Positions 31,561-44,404 of a stretch of 64,000 nucleotides of DNA are shown here, one piece after another; the first letter of the stretch is position 1; the number at the start of each line of letters is the position of its first letter. Position numbers and translations under genes: made by a program. Origin of the DNA: Gnetum montanum. Lineage: Eukaryota; Streptophyta; Gnetopsida; Gnetales; Gnetaceae. Location: the NCBI GenBank assembly GCA_015680685.1, contig MNCI01003962.1:419161-483160 (forward strand), given 5' to 3'. Under the pieces are notes generated by a model. The model was not told the DNA's origin. It did not search any database and saw only the letters and a list, made by a program, of their open reading frames with translations.

Positions 31561-32105
31561 TACCATTCTATTGCATGTGTTGTAGTAATAGATGCAATAG
31601 GCATTTCATCACGCGTGTTAATTATAGGTTCAACACAACTTGTTATAGAGCTAGGCAATGCGTGGAACATTTCAGGCATCATGTCTAAGGCTAGTATAGC
31701 AAGTGCATCAGCAATGCTATTTTTGCTTCTAGGGACATGCTGTATATCCATTTCCACTAGTTGTCTTAGCAGATTTTTGGTCAAATCATAGTACAGTTGC
31801 AAGTGGGGGGCCTTACATGCATAAACCTCAGTGATTTGATTAATGACTAATTGTGAATCTCCTCGAACTACAAGATGTGAAATTCCCGAAGTCAATGCTA
31901 CTTGAAGGCCTCTAAGAAGACCTTCGTATTCTTCCATGTTATTGGTACAAGGAAAGATTAATTAATAGGCCAAGGGTTGGATTTATCCAGAGGGACATAC
32001 TAAAATGGCCGCTGCACTCCCTCCTCAGGAGATTGAAGCTCCATTGAAGTAGAGGATTTCCTCATAGCTGTCAGGTACATTGTCTATACTATTGACATTC
32101 TCATA
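31561..32105 (-). pseudogene. Archaeal-type RNase H (aRNH), element B
   Basis: The frame has CTNNMEEYEGLLRGLQVAL, VVRGDSQLVINQITEVYACK, then VPRSKNSIADALAILALD. Upstream (about 32,040-31,970), a SGGGSAAAIL stretch follows a changed first motif (FNGAS, where A and C have FDGAS). The first catalytic Asp is thus replaced by Asn. A stop near 31,960 separates the halves. Confidence 0.8.
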
Positions 32106-32634
32106 AGGGAATTCAGGGTTGACTATTGCTTGATCATGTGTTGGCGAGACAACTAATTATGTGACTATCGCTTGACCTTTTATGGAAGATTGAGAAACAT
32201 AGTGTAGGTCAAACTCTGCGATCATTGCTTTCCATCTAACTATCCTACTAAATCTGTAGATGTTGTTAGTGATGGCATGGAGTACGTTATCCTTGCAAAT
32301 GATGTAAACCTGATTTCAGAAGAGATAATGCCGCCATTTCTTCAAGGAGAAGATGACGTCGAGGCATGATTTTTCTATGTCATTGTATCATTGTTCATAG
32401 GTAATTAATGCATGGCTTAGGTAATATACAGGGATTTTGACTCCATCCTCACGTTTTTGACAAAGCATCGATGCAATGGAGGAATTGGAAGTTGCAAGGT
32501 AGATGTAGAAAGGTTTATCACTTTGTGGAGGATAAACAGTTGGTAGTTTAGCCAACTCTTTTTTTATGTTCTCGAACGCTTCCTGGCATTGTTGAGTCCA
32601 TTGGAAATGTACATTCTTTCATAATAGATGTTGC
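32106..32634 (-). pseudogene. First RNase H, element B
   Basis: Same pattern as in A and C on the minus strand: KPFYIYLATSNSSIASMLCQ, then YYLSHALITYEQ and the tail with GQAIVT. Stops near 32,390 and 32,310 and the absent catalytic Asp in YLATS show that it is decayed. Confidence 0.6.
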
Positions 32635-33813
32635 ATGGGACTCAACTTATCCATCATCCTTTCGATAAAGCATCTGATGAATTGCAGTCTACCTTGGAGG
32701 CCACATAGTTTGGTGAGGTTTCTTGGTGGTTGCATATTGGTTATTACTTTAACCTTATCGGGGTCTACTCATATCCCTATTTTGGAGACTAGGAAACCAA
32801 GCATTTTGCTCATTTTGATGTCAAAAATGCATTTCTTTGGATTGATTCTAAGGTCATATTTGACACAACATTTAAGCACTAAGTCTAGATCTTTTGCATG
32901 TTGTTTAGTTGTTTTAGATTTGACTGCAATATCATCAACATAATCATTGAGCAAATTAAGCATGTAGTCACTGAATATATATGTTATTGCTCATTGATAG
33001 GTAGCTCCTACGTTTTTAAGACCAAACGGCATCATAGTATAACAGAATGTACCCCAAGGTGTAATGAAAGTTGTTCTAAGTTGAGGTTCCAGATTGATTC
33101 TTATTTGGTTGTACCGTGAAAATCCATCCATAAAGGACAATAGTGCATGCCTAACAGTTGTGTCAATAAGTTGATCAATTCTAGGTAATGGGAAATCGTC
33201 CTTTATAGTGGCTGTGTTGAGATCACGGAAGTCAATGCATATGTGTATACTACCATTCTTCTTGGGAACTACAACAATGTTTGATACCCAATCGGAATAG
33301 TCAACAGCCTGAATGAAACTAGCTTGATAGAGCTTTGTGATTTCAACACAGACGGCCAATGCAACCTCTGGTCTGACCTTCCTTGCTTTTTGCTTTACTG
33401 GTTTAATTTTTTCATCAAGAATAATGTTGTGTTGGATTATCCAAGGATCTAGTCCTGGCATGTCATTATATGACCATGCGAACATTTTTTATGTTGTCTT
33501 TTAACACCTGAGTGATGTCACCTATGAGTTGCAAGTCTAGCAAGGAACTTAATTTCAATGTTCTGGTTTCGCCATTGATCATGGTAATGGGGATTTCTAC
33601 TAGAGGATCATTAGTGATATTATCAGCTTCTAGATCTAGATTTTTAGTCACGGTTTTAGGCCAATCTATCATTTCTTGAGTGGAGGCTATTAAATTGATA
33701 TAGGTGGAAAAATTTAAATCCAAGGATCTTGGGTTGATTGCTCTTTCTACCTCCCTGTATAGTCCATTGAGAGATAATGTTGAGAGGATATTCTTGGTGG
33801 CCATGTGCTTACT
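32635..33813 (-). pseudogene. Reverse transcriptase of element B pol
   Basis: The extension opens with ATG at 33,804 and has DLEADNITNDPLVEIPITMI. After a frame change, 33,485-32,991 is continuous: MPGLDPWIIQHNIILDEKIK, WVSNIVVVPKKNGSIHICID, SFMDGFSRYNQI, TPWGTFCYTMMPFGLKN. A stop follows near 32,990, then the catalytic YVDD at 32,942-32,931 and LRINPKKCIFD. The palm motifs are intact. Compared with A, the frame is broken just before YVDD. Confidence 0.88.
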
Positions 33814-33824
33814 CCTGCCAATTT
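33808..33824 (-). promoter_or_regulatory. Candidate sense-strand splice acceptor before RT (B)
   Basis: The minus strand reads AAATTGGCAG|GAGTAAGCAC, followed directly by the ATG at 33,804. It is conserved in A and C. Confidence 0.5.
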
Positions 33825-33914
33825 AAAATGGGAGAAGAGTAAGAGACACCCTCTTGGTGAAGGAGTTACTAAATATACGTGAAATATTAACTAACAAAAA
33901 ATTAGAGATATGGT

Positions 33915-34045
33915 GGAAGTCATGGCGGTTTAAGGCCATACCAGGCCATATGGCAGTTTAAGGTCATACTGGGCCACATGACAGTTTAAGGCCATATCGG
34001 GACACATGGCAATTTAAGGCCATACCGGGCCACGTGTTGTTTTTT
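33915..34045. repeat. Pre-RT array of element B
   Basis: Four units of about 29 bp (CATGGCAGTTTAAGGCCATA, then CCGGGCCA). The motif is the one amplified to about 22 copies in A at the same place. Confidence 0.9.
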
Positions 34046-34554
34046 CATTTGGACTGAATATATGCACCATTTTATAATATTTTAAAATGTTTTTAAATTT
34101 TAAATTTTTGACTCTTAAATTCTACATTTTTAGATTTTCGAGTGAACAATATGATTTTTGGGATTTTAAAGTTTTATGAATTTTATGCCCCTTTCCAAAT
34201 GTTTATACATGTTTATTTATTTATCGGTGTTTGATTTTTCTGCACTTTTCCTCCTCTTTTCATAAGAAATTTTGGGCCTCATTTCGGGGGGTTGGAATGA
34301 CAAGGAAAGTTAGGCAAGCACAAGGCAAAGAAGGCTTGAACAATAACATGTAATTAGAACAAGAAGAGGAACTAAAACTAAAAGGCCAAAAATTAAATAA
34401 ATTAAATTAAAATGACTAGGGAGGGACAGAAAAGGGAATTTTAAAAAAGAAAGCCTCATTTTTGTTAGTGTGAGTTGCTCGCAACTGGAAGAATAGCGTG
34501 ACCTACCCAGAATACAGCGTGAGCCAAGGTGTTAGTATCATCATTAGCATGACC
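34046..34554. other. AT-rich flank upstream of antisense gene (B)
   Basis: No coding frame. A/T-rich stretches (34,075-34,150; 34,385-34,410) and a first AGCGTGACC word at 34,495 are the only features. It is the likely promoter region of the antisense gene, but I cannot fix a TATA box. Confidence 0.35.
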
Positions 34555-37500
34555 ATGAAAGGAAAGGGCAAGGGAAAGGCATGCAGGGAAAAGAGAAGGA
34601 AATAGGCAGCCCTAGTGTTTGTGGAGGAGAGTGAAGAGCTCCTCCAATGTCTTCCCCAAGCCAGGATTCCAACATGGAAGAAGGCCCTGCAGAGGTAAAT
34701 TCTTTGCCCCTAATTTTTTTCTGGTATTTTTTTCAGTAGCGTTACCTAGGGTGAGATTTTGTGCTATGATTTGGGCTTTGGGACTTTTGGAATCATGGCA
34801 TTTTTGGTTTTTCTAGATTTTTGGCTTTCTTGGCATGGCTTTCGCAGGGTTTGTGGGTGTAGCGTGACTAAAAAAAAATTTGACTTTGGAGCTAGGGTAG
34901 CATGATTTGAAAATTTTGGATGTTTGGGAAAATTTTTCAATTTTGGAGGGCAACGTGACTACAAAGATGTTGGACATTTGGGGAACTCTACGTGATTTGC
35001 AATTTTTAATTTTGGGGAACTCAGCGTGACTGGTGATTTTTGGATTTTAGAAGGAACTCAGCATGACTGGTGATTTTTGGGTTTTAGTCCCTGAGCAGCA
35101 TGACCTGTAATTTTTGGATTTCAGTCCTTGGGCAGCATGACCTGTAACTTTTGGACTTTGGTCCTTGGGCAGCGTGACTTGTAACTTTTGGACTTCAGTC
35201 CCTGGGCAGCATGACCTATAACTTTTGGACTCCCACGATAGCGTGACATGTGAAAATTTTGGCTTGCTAGGGCAAATGATCAACATGACTTTGTTGATGG
35301 GAGTTCTGGGTGGTGAGGTCATGTGAGGATACATGAGTACAATAGTGAATTTCGAGTTATGTATTACCCTGTTACTGTGTTGATCTACATATTAGAAACA
35401 AAATATGGAGATTTCTTCGATGGAAGTACTTAGAGCCATTTTTAGTGGGAATGCCTAGCGTGACCTGTTAGTGGCTTGCTTGCAAGGCCCAGCGTGACTT
35501 GTTTTGAGAACCTAGCGTGACCTATTTTGAGAACCTAGCGTGACTTGTAAATTTTAGGAGATTTTGGCCCCTAGGCTTTTCGAGGACATGGCCAGCGTGA
35601 ACATGGGCAGGTTTTTAGAACAAGTTGTAGTTCCAATGTGAGCCAAAATGTGGGCAGGCTAGCATGAGTTTTGGGGATGAAGATCTAGCGTGAGCTTCTG
35701 GTGGGGTGGGAAGGCCCAACATGACTTAGTTACAAGTCAATGGTTGTGAGAAAGTGGTTGTAGGAAGGGCTTGACTTGGTGCGTAACTTGGTAGTGGAAG
35801 CCTCAGCATGACTTGGTCAACGTGGCTTGGTCCCAGAGCCTAGTGTGACTTGGTCCCAGGGCCCAACGTGACTTTGTCAATGTGACTCATTTGGAGAAGG
35901 CCTATTCCCTTTGCTATTTCTCCATTGGCCGCTATATGATTTCTAGGTTCTAGACAATGATTGTAAGCACCTAGCGTGAGTGTGGAGGGAGGACTACGTG
36001 ACCTTGTTGGAATACCCTTCTAGTGTGAGTTTCCTTTGAGAGGTTACGGTGTGAGTGTCAAGTCTTCCTTGCTTTGAAAAGTAATTTGCCAAGATGTTTA
36101 ATGATTTCTAAATTTTATATTGTTTATATTCTTTATTAGTTTTCTGGAATTGATGATTTAAACATGGATTTGCTTTGAAATTGATTTCAATGTACCCCAA
36201 TAAGCATTAGGTTACACTAAATAGATGTTAGTGTCCTTGTCTCATGGGCTGAAGTTAGTGATTTTAAAGTATCTATTTATGTGATTTTCGATTTTATGTG
36301 GTTTTTCCCTATGGTTAGCACTTAAATTTTTCACTTACCTATTATTTTTGGCCATGTGCAGGGGACCCAAATCTTCTCTTTTAGTGGTTGAGCTTGTTGG
36401 GGTGCTTGCTTGGTTTGGCCCCCTTGGACCAAAGACATTCCCCTATGACCTATGCATCTAGCCCCGTGTGATATGATTTTTCCCCAGTGTCAGTTCATTT
36501 TTTTCCTTCATATTGTAGAATTTTAGCATGGTCGTATGGTCTAACTTGAGTGAACAAATGGCTTGTGACATCATTGAGATAGCATTGCCAGGGTCCACAC
36601 AAGGCATGCTTGCCTTTGTTACTGATATTGACGAGTGACTTTTCAAGGTTGCAGGAGGCTTTGTTGAAGGTCCTAGATCCACACATCCCTTGATTCGTGT
36701 GTGGGAGCTACCTACATGTAGTCATTACAATAGTAGCAACACACTTTTCCTAGCTCTCCGTGCATACACTCTATTCCAAAATTCCCCTGGGACAATATAT
36801 AGAGTGAATAGGTATGCTCCCTTGTATTTCATTTTATCTTGTGATTTCGTTTTAAGTTTTACATCATCATCTAAACGTAAATGTTGTTTTCTTATGTAGG
36901 CCCAGTTTTGATGAGTATGGGATGCGTGATGATTATGGTGGGCTTGCCTTAATGCACACAGTGCTAGAGACATTTATGATGGGCCCTGTTCTTCATGCTA
37001 TAGTATTGGATCAAATAAATATGACTCTCATTGACTATCATACGTAATTTTCAAGAGCCTTTAAACTTTTCCAAGCTCAAGGTTGGTTGCACGAGTAATG
37101 GTCTCTCAATGGGCCAATCTTTCCTCAAAGATTTGATCCTGTACCTACCTTACCTATGCTAATTACTGATGGTAAATGGCCATACCCTAGAATTCATTTT
37201 CTCTTCCTTTTAGTTACATTATCGTTTACCATGTTCTTAACCCTTTTTTTCTCTATGTTTTCTCTTTGCAGCATCCATCCCTCCTGAAGAAATCACTATT
37301 ATAACAGGGTGCACTGAGGCCACCCTTTACATGAAATTTGCAAAGGTGGAATAATCACAAAAGTGGTTGTGAAGGGGAGCTTTTGAGTTGACTATCAGTC
37401 GCCTTACCTAGGCTGGTCTGATGGACCTGTTTTTAGCTTTGACTCCTAGCATTCCGACTACTAAGATGGTCACCATTATTGATTCCTTCAATGATGATGC

Positions 37501-40054
37501 TTCATATTTTAGCACATGGATCTGAGGGGTCAAGGTATCTTTCCATTTAACTACTGAATTCATGTATGACCTTTTTGGTAAGCCCATCGATGGTGCCACA
37601 GTTGCCATAGATAAAGCAACCAAGGAGGATGGGGTTATAAAACAACTGGAGGAATGGTTAGGTGTATCTCGGGGTCGTAAAGGTTTTGCTATGCAAAACA
37701 ACACCCAATCAGTGGAAGTGAATTTTTTATATCCTCTCTTTCAGGCAAGGGCATTCCATAAATCTCTTTCTCAAGGGAGAAATCTTGGGATTGAGTCAGC
37801 ACATGTCATACGTCTAGTCTTAGAGACATGCCAGTGTTACAATTGGGCATAGTTCCTTTTATCTAGCTTTCATGGGGAGGTTATTAGGTTGCGTTTGAAC
37901 ACCCATACTAAATCTCATTTCACCTTTGCCTTCTTTGTGGGGTATCTACGTAGGTTCACTGAGTTCTTCATGGTTCATGATGATAACCACTATGTTTTGA
38001 GGAACCATTGGCAATTATCTCATCCTTGGATTTGCCACCTATTTAGCATCACCAGATCCTAGAATCCACTAGAAGAAATTGAGGAATCTGCATCAGTTAC
38101 CACTGGAGGTGTGGTTACCCATTCCCATCATTGCCATGATAGCTTGGGGTTGGAACCACCTAGGCTGTGCACTTCTATGAAAAGGGTTAAACATTTAATT
38201 GGAGAGACCATTGGAAAGTCCAAGATGAAGATGAAGAGGAAAGAACGTCCAAGGGAGCCTACCCCAAATGTGATACCACCAAGAGTAAAGAAGATATGTT
38301 TTGTATTGCCAGTGGAAAGTAAGTATTTTGTTTTATTGCTATAAATTATTTTTTGTTTGTTGTTTTTTGATCTATATGTTATATATACTATATTATGCTA
38401 ACTATAAGATTTTGGAATCATCATAGGAAAGTGTTGAGAGAGATAGAGAGACTTTGGCCCCAGTGGCTGATCCTAAAGTGATTGTCACAGGGCTAGAAGA
38501 AGAAGTGAAGGAACAAGAAGAAACAATTGAAGAACATCCCACCTCGCAAGAGGAAGATGTGGCGAACATCATGGAGATGAGGCTTGCATAGGCTTTGGAT
38601 GCACTCAGGCAATCCAGTGGTGAAGGAGATGTCCTTGGTGGCTTCTTCAATGGATCCTTGTAGCTTGGTGATCTGCCCCAGCCAACCGGCAAAGGGCTTT
38701 TCAGTACGTTCCTTTCAACATGATCTATATTTTTGTACCCTTTAGTCTTCATGCATTGTTCTTAATTATTTTGTTTATTTCTAATATTAGAGGTAAATGC
38801 TAAGACTTCTGAGGCATATGCATATCGGGCAGAGATGTCAGGAACATAGATTCCAGTTGACGTGACCTCCCCTACTTGTCCTACATCAACCAACTAGCTA
38901 AGACCATGGCTTGAGATTCCTAGTAAGATATACTTTGTTAAAGGTATCATTAATGATGCTCGCCTACAAGAAGTTCATCCAGAACTAGGTATGTGTATAT
39001 CTGGGTTCATTGTTGATCATAGGTGATTTATGTGTGTGGTGTTTACACCTGCAGGTGCCAAGCTTCAGTGGGATCCCTCTGAAGCTACTCACATTGATGC
39101 TCTCCCTGAATTGCCAGGGCATGTTGAGCAAGTCCCAAGGAACATGTATGATGTGGTTTCTGGTTGCGTCATACAGAACGCCAAGTCGCTTTGGACTTGT
39201 AGGTGTTCACTTGAGTAGTTATGGGACGAAGTTCATTCATTGAAAGAAGAACTAGCAAAGGAGAGAGAGAAGAACAAGGATCTACAGTCCCATTACGATT
39301 TTGCTGTTACTAGACTATCTGGAAATAGCACTTGGCGTACTTCTAAAATTACCTATGCACGCTACTAGACGGTTTTGAATAGCAAGGTGTAAGCTACACG
39401 GGATTTGGCTAAGCAACAAGCATAGATAGCTTTGCTGAATAGAAAATTTCATGATTGGAAGTCCTTTGTAGCTAAGTTATGAAAGTGGGGCCAAGACCAA
39501 AAGGACCACATACATCAATACAAGAAATGGTTCAAGGAAGAGTCAGTTGAACATTGCTTGATGGAGATGTTCATTGATGGGTTAGGCTTGCGGTCTACTT
39601 ATGATAAGTTTGCTAAGTGTACTGAGGTGGAGGGATCTCCTAAGAGAGAAATTACCACCGCCTCTAGGCAGGTTGTGATAGGCGTGTTCTCTCTTGAGCA
39701 CCCTACTTGGACCCCGGTGGACAAGGGCAAAACACTTGCTAGCATTGATCTTGGCTTGGAGGAGGATTGGGAAAATGTGCCTAAGAAGGAGATTCTATGG
39801 TGTTTGGAGACCAACCTAGAGCCTTCCTCACTTGTGAGTGTTTTATTGTGGCACTCATTTTTGTATGTTTTTGTTGTTTTCATTGTTACTGTTACTGTTT
39901 TTATCAGTTTTGCATTTACGATTTGCTTTACTACTCTTACATATTTTGTATTGTTTTCTATTTTCTATTATAGGAACATGTTAATGATGGAGCTAGCCCC
40001 AGTGGGGTGAGAGTGGATGATGAAGAGGATCTTGGGGAACAACCCCGTCTATGA
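34555..40054 (+). pseudogene. Antisense eight-exon gene with FCP1-like domain, copy B
   Basis: Exons: 34,555-34,694; 36,362-36,811; 36,900-37,171; 37,272-38,318; 38,427-38,703; 38,791-38,990; 39,055-39,833; 39,974-40,054. All introns are GT...AG. Exons 3, 4, 6 and 7 are 272, 1,047, 200 and 779 bases, against 272, 1,048, 198 and 785 in A. Introns share no obvious sequence. Exon 2 has LLVVELVGVLAWFGP, VVWSNLSEQMACDIIEIALP and YNSSNTLFLALRAYTLFQ, the last aligning with the NTLLLDDSP motif of plant FCP1-like HAD proteins but lacking both Asp. Exon 4 has MYDLFGKPIDGATVAIDKAT and a basic end. Exon 7 has WDEVHSLKEELAKEREKN (coiled coil). Exon 8 is acidic and ends in TGA. Stops occur in exons 1, 3, 4, 5, 6 and 7. 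Confidence 0.8.
34860..36060. repeat. AGCGTGACTTG repeats in intron 1 (B)
   Basis: More than 25 copies of (C)AGCGTGAC(C/T)TG words spaced 25-70 bp. A more regular block lies at 35,080-35,230 (GACCTGTAACTTTTGGACT units of about 50 bp). Intron 1 of A instead carries a 39-bp AGCGTAAAC repeat, so the intron keeps the word AGCGT but not the array. Confidence 0.85.
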
Positions 40055-40424
40055 GCTTACTATTAATCAGATTTTAGCTAATAAATGTTTTTGAGATTTT
40101 TTGATGGACATGTATGGTTGACAAATGTAGTGACATGGACCTATTTATGGTATAATGTGTTGGAATTTTACTACCATATTGACTCATCATGTGTGTGTGT
40201 GTGTGTATATATATATATTGGTTTTCTCTTTTTATTTGCCTTTTCAAGTGTAATAGTGAACATATGCGTGTAACTAACTGTAAAATGGAGGAACGAATTG
40301 TGGATCAATACTTGTAAAATAGGAAAGTAACATTGAAGTCATAAATTAATGTTGTAACTTGTATCATTTGAATGAGAGTTTGACATCATATAGTGAATGT
40401 TTGTAAATTTGAAATGTACTGAAT
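40055..40424. other. Spacer after antisense gene (B)
   Basis: Non-coding, with a (TG)n(TA)n microsatellite at 40,191-40,219. It is equivalent to 14,531-14,970 in A. Confidence 0.5.
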
Positions 40425-40660
40425 CCTAGTTTAAAGACATTTTGGGCTGTTCACACTAGTTTAGAGTCATGATGGACTATTGCCTCTACTACTAAGGAAA
40501 GAAAGATTGCTAGTTTTATGCCATGGTGGGCCAAAGCAATAATAGTTTTAGAAAGCTTTCAAAAGAAACTAGCCATTTCTAACCATGGCTGGTTTAGTGT
40601 CATTGCAGACGTTCGTTGGCAGTTTAACATTGCACCGGACGATTGGTATTTTAATGTCAT
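40425..40660. repeat. Post-protease array of element B
   Basis: Diverged units: TAGTTTAAAGACATTTTGGG, TAGTTTAGAGTCATGATGGA, TAGTTTTATGCCATGGTGGG, GGTTTAGTGTCATTGCAGAC, CAGTTTAACATTGCACCGGA. Same consensus as the other arrays. Confidence 0.75.
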
Positions 40661-40689
40661 TTTGGAAATGTGGTGATTTCATTCTAGTT

Positions 40690-41640
40690 GTTGATTTTTC
40701 TCTTGATCTTTTGTAGCTTAACAGGTGGGTTTGGGCATTTGGGTACGATTTTATACTCACCCTCCCCTTCATCGATGACGTCAAAGGGTAATTCTGACCA
40801 AGAGACATCAATAAGAATGGCTCCTATGTTTGCATCTTCCTATGTTTCTTTAGTCCTAGTAGGGTTGTGAGTTAACATTAGATTCATGTCTTGATGTACA
40901 TTCACAGTCTTTTTATTAGGCTCAATGAATTCAATTTCTAACTCTTGACCTACCTCAAGATGTGCAGAAGTGATCGGTACGGTCGTATCTCCATGTATGA
41001 TGATCTCACCACCCTTGTAAGGTAGGTGGATCTCTTGATGGATTGGTGAAGATATGGCTTTAAGTTGTGCTATCTAGGGATGTCCTAGGATTATATTAAA
41101 CCCTGGCATTTCATCAATCACTATGAATTCAGCTGATGTGGGGAATTGGTTTTCGGCTATGAAGTCTAAGGTGATCATACCCTTCACCCCAACACGGGAA
41201 CCACTGAAGGATTTCAAGAAAGAGGTTGTCGTAGGCTGTATTTATTCAGTGAGCCCTAATTTTTCCATGATAGGAAAAGGTATTACGCTTGTTTCCACGC
41301 CATCATCAACATGCACCCTATTTATCTTGAAATGATTTACCTGTATTGTTATGAACATAGGGGCAGTGGTGACTTCTCCTATTTTCTCATCTAGCTTAAT
41401 GTCCTTAGCGCGAAACTCTAGGAATGTGGTCTTTGATTCCTAAAGTTGTGGGGAAAATACCACATAAATGGATGGTTCATCTGCAGGAAGGTCCTCACTA
41501 ATAGGGATAGATGTCAGCATCTATAAAATAGCTTCCCGATGTACTGATGAAGTCATTACTAGGTCATATAGACTTAAAGAAGTATTCTTTTGTTTTAAGA
41601 CTTGTCTATCCTGGGTTAACTTGCTTGCTAGGTCTTTACC
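40690..41640 (-). pseudogene. Aspartic protease of element B
   Basis: Minus-strand translation shows FKINRVHVDDGVETSVIPFP (active site about 41,300), a FIVIDEMPGFNIILGH-like strand near 41,090, the HQEIHLPYKGGEIIIHGDTT stretch, and a tail SELPFDVIDEGEGEYKIVP ending KRKINN at about 40,695. A GTGAGT at 40,760-40,755 on the minus strand is a candidate donor for a protease-to-RT intron, but its phase does not fit a simple join. Stops and frame changes occur near 41,440 and 41,230. Confidence 0.75.
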
Positions 41641-41649
41641 ATTTGGGAC

Positions 41650-44380
41650 ATTCTTGTCAATGGAAACTTGGTCCATTTGTCCCAACATTTATATTTCTTG
41701 TGGAGGAATATTTGCATTAATGACTGAGGCTACTGGATTTGGGACATGACCCATAACATTATCCTTGTTCTGATGGCTTGTACTAGGCTCATTGACAGAT
41801 GGACCCATAGGAATAGCATTTAGCGATGTAGGCTTTGGTGGTCCTAATTTTTGCTAACAATTTTCTCTTTTCAAACACTCTCTTGTTAACTTATCAACAA
41901 GATGTTCTTGTAGAGGTCGTGAGGAAGTGGAGGAAAATTGTGCACAAGGGTGTTTTGGCACTCGGATCACAAAGGGGATGGGTCGATTTTTAGAAGGTAT
42001 TGTCGTCATGGCGATAGAAGGTGGTACGCAGATAACGAATGGTTTTTGTGGTGCGTGGGATGAGCATACGGTGAAGGGGATTTGAGGATATATTTGAGTA
42101 GGTGTGTTTTTTGAAGGTCTGTCAATCACAAAAGGTTTTCACAGGATGTCTTTTTTATTCTCCACATGAATACTATTAATCACATATGGTGCTTCACTAG
42201 CATTGAGAGGATCCTTGTAGACTCCCATGGGTTGGTTCTGAGCTCTTAGTGGATTTTCCTCATTGAAAACTACTTCACCCCTGTCAATCATGTGTTGTAT
42301 GTCCTGTTTTAAGGTGAAACAGTAATCAGTTCCATGACCAGGTCGTTGGTGATACTCGCAAAACCTATCTAACCTAAAACCCCTTGGAATGGGTGGTTCA
42401 TTAGGTGTTGCTAAGGTTGGGTTTTTGGCTAGCTCATAGAATCTATCATGTTTTCGAGATGCTGCAAGAGACATTTGTTTATGTATAATTAGCCCAGCCT
42501 TTAGAAGCTAATCGAGCAATATGAAGGTTTCATGGGCAAGGGTGTGTATTGAGTGGGATCTTTTCTTTTGAATGTACAAGTGTGATCCATGTTTGTGTTC
42601 CTATTTGAGGAAGTTTCAGGCATATACATAGGTGTATTTCTTTCATAGCTATTTGGGACAATAGGTTGTTTTCCTTTTTGTCCTAGATGGCTAGGTCTGG
42701 TTGTCTCAGCCACTGCTACTACCATCATCTTGGATTTATCTTTCTTGGTATGTTGGCTTCTAAAGGTCAAGTAGGCTGGGTCATTGCTTGTTTTTGCAGC
42801 CTCTTCTATGTCCTTAATTTGCACAAATGCTTGGCTCAAGGTACGGGGTTTTAAATAGTAAATTTTTGATTTAATAAAGTCATTCGTAGCCGCCTTAAGG
42901 ATGGTAAGTAAATATGTTTGAGGAATAGGCTCATGAAGTTCATTCAGGGCTGCACTCCATCTTTGGATAAATTTCTGTGCTGGCTCTAATGATGCTCATT
43001 TAATTTGAATCAGGCTATCTAACATGACTTCATGTTTCAAATTGTATTTGAAGCAGGTGACAAACTGATGCAACAAGTCTTCTAGAGAAGATATGAAGCT
43101 ATGGGATAAAGCTCAGTACCAGTCTAGGGCTTTCCCAGTTAAATACATAGCAAACACACGTAGAATTACATGAGGCCATGCCTGAAGCAATAGACATTCT
43201 ATTCTGAATGTTACTAGATGAGCGTCCAGGTCTCCCTATCCATTGTACTTAGTTAGTTGAGGTAACGAAACTCCCTTTGGCAAGGCGGGTCAATTGGATC
43301 ATCTTGGTAGAATTCTAGTACTTTGCCTTCCTCATTATTCATAGTTTTAAGACATTTTAATTATTCTACTAATGTGTGCATCATTTTCTTCGTATCTACC
43401 CACTCCTGAGCAGTGGGTAGACCGGCAGTTTGAGTTGGTGGTAATTGATAATGACTTGATTGTGGCATCGTTTGTGGAAAGAGAGGTTGTTGGAATGCTG
43501 TTTGTTGTGGTGGGACTACATTTGGGGCTGAGATCATGGGATGTGGTACACTGTAGTGAGTAGATAGGTTCTATTGAATAGCTGGTGGGACCCACTGCCT
43601 AGTCATAGATTGTGAAGTGATCATTGGTGCTTGTTGGATTTGCACTTAAGGTATGTAATGGATGGACATGGAAGCAGGTATGACCAATGGAATCCCAATC
43701 ACTTGATGTTGAAAAGTCATTCCTACATTAGTTTGAAGAGGAGGTTTTTGGGATTGTGTTTGTAGAGGTATTATGAAAGTGGATACGTTGGATTGAATGT
43801 TGGACTTGGAGAAGATGGGAATGGAAATGGCTACCTCCTATAGAGAAGCTAGTGGTGGGAATATAGTCTCTTCCAGAAAAGGTTGAAATAATGGATTTGT
43901 ATGGGCATGGGGACTGACGGTATGGTATGAATCCCCATGTTCAGATTGGGCTACGAAGTTGTCCTCTTCATCTCCACCCTGAGGCTTTATCGAAGGTAAC
44001 TGTAGGGCTTGACTTCTAGCCATAAGAAGCTGGGATATGAGTTTATGATGGTGTTCAGAGAGTAGGATTATGTCAAATGCTGAAGGGATGAATTTGCAAT
44101 CTCCATTGTGGATAAGTTCATAGTCTCATTTTGCTTCCCTTTCTACGTGATTGATGGGTAAGTTAGCTTGCATCTTAACACATATGAAGTTATATTGTTC
44201 AACCGTAAGATTTGCATAAGTAGGGTCTTTGCCTTGGAACCTGAGTGACTGGTGCATAAGGCCTTGGGGATTTATTTGCTCAATTACGATTATGGATTTG
44301 GTAGCATTCATGCGGTTTGAGGTTTCAGCCCCAAAGTTAGAGGTTGACAGTGTCACTGGGTTAATTTGGGAGGATTCCAT
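41650..44380 (-). pseudogene. gag of element B
   Basis: The ATG at 44,380 lies behind the leader repeats. The first part (to 44,126) has FGAETSNRMNATKS and LTVEQYNFICVKMQANLPIN. Gln/Pro-rich sequence follows (43.9-43.35), then VLEFYQDDPIDP (about 43,310). The capsid region has TGKALDWY, FIKSKIYYLKPRTLSQAFVQ (about 42,880-42,820) and RLDRFCEYHQRPGHGTDYCF (about 42,390). The Lys/Pro linker runs to the protease. Gag forms the particle that packages element RNA. Many stops and frameshifts are present. Confidence 0.8.
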
Positions 44381-44404
44381 AACAAACGTGTGTAAACTGA
44401 GCTA

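Noticed and set aside
36900-36973. Minus-strand frame with a His-rich stretch (36,973-36,725)
   Set aside because: It overlaps exons 2-3 of the antisense gene in copy B and is a shadow frame.
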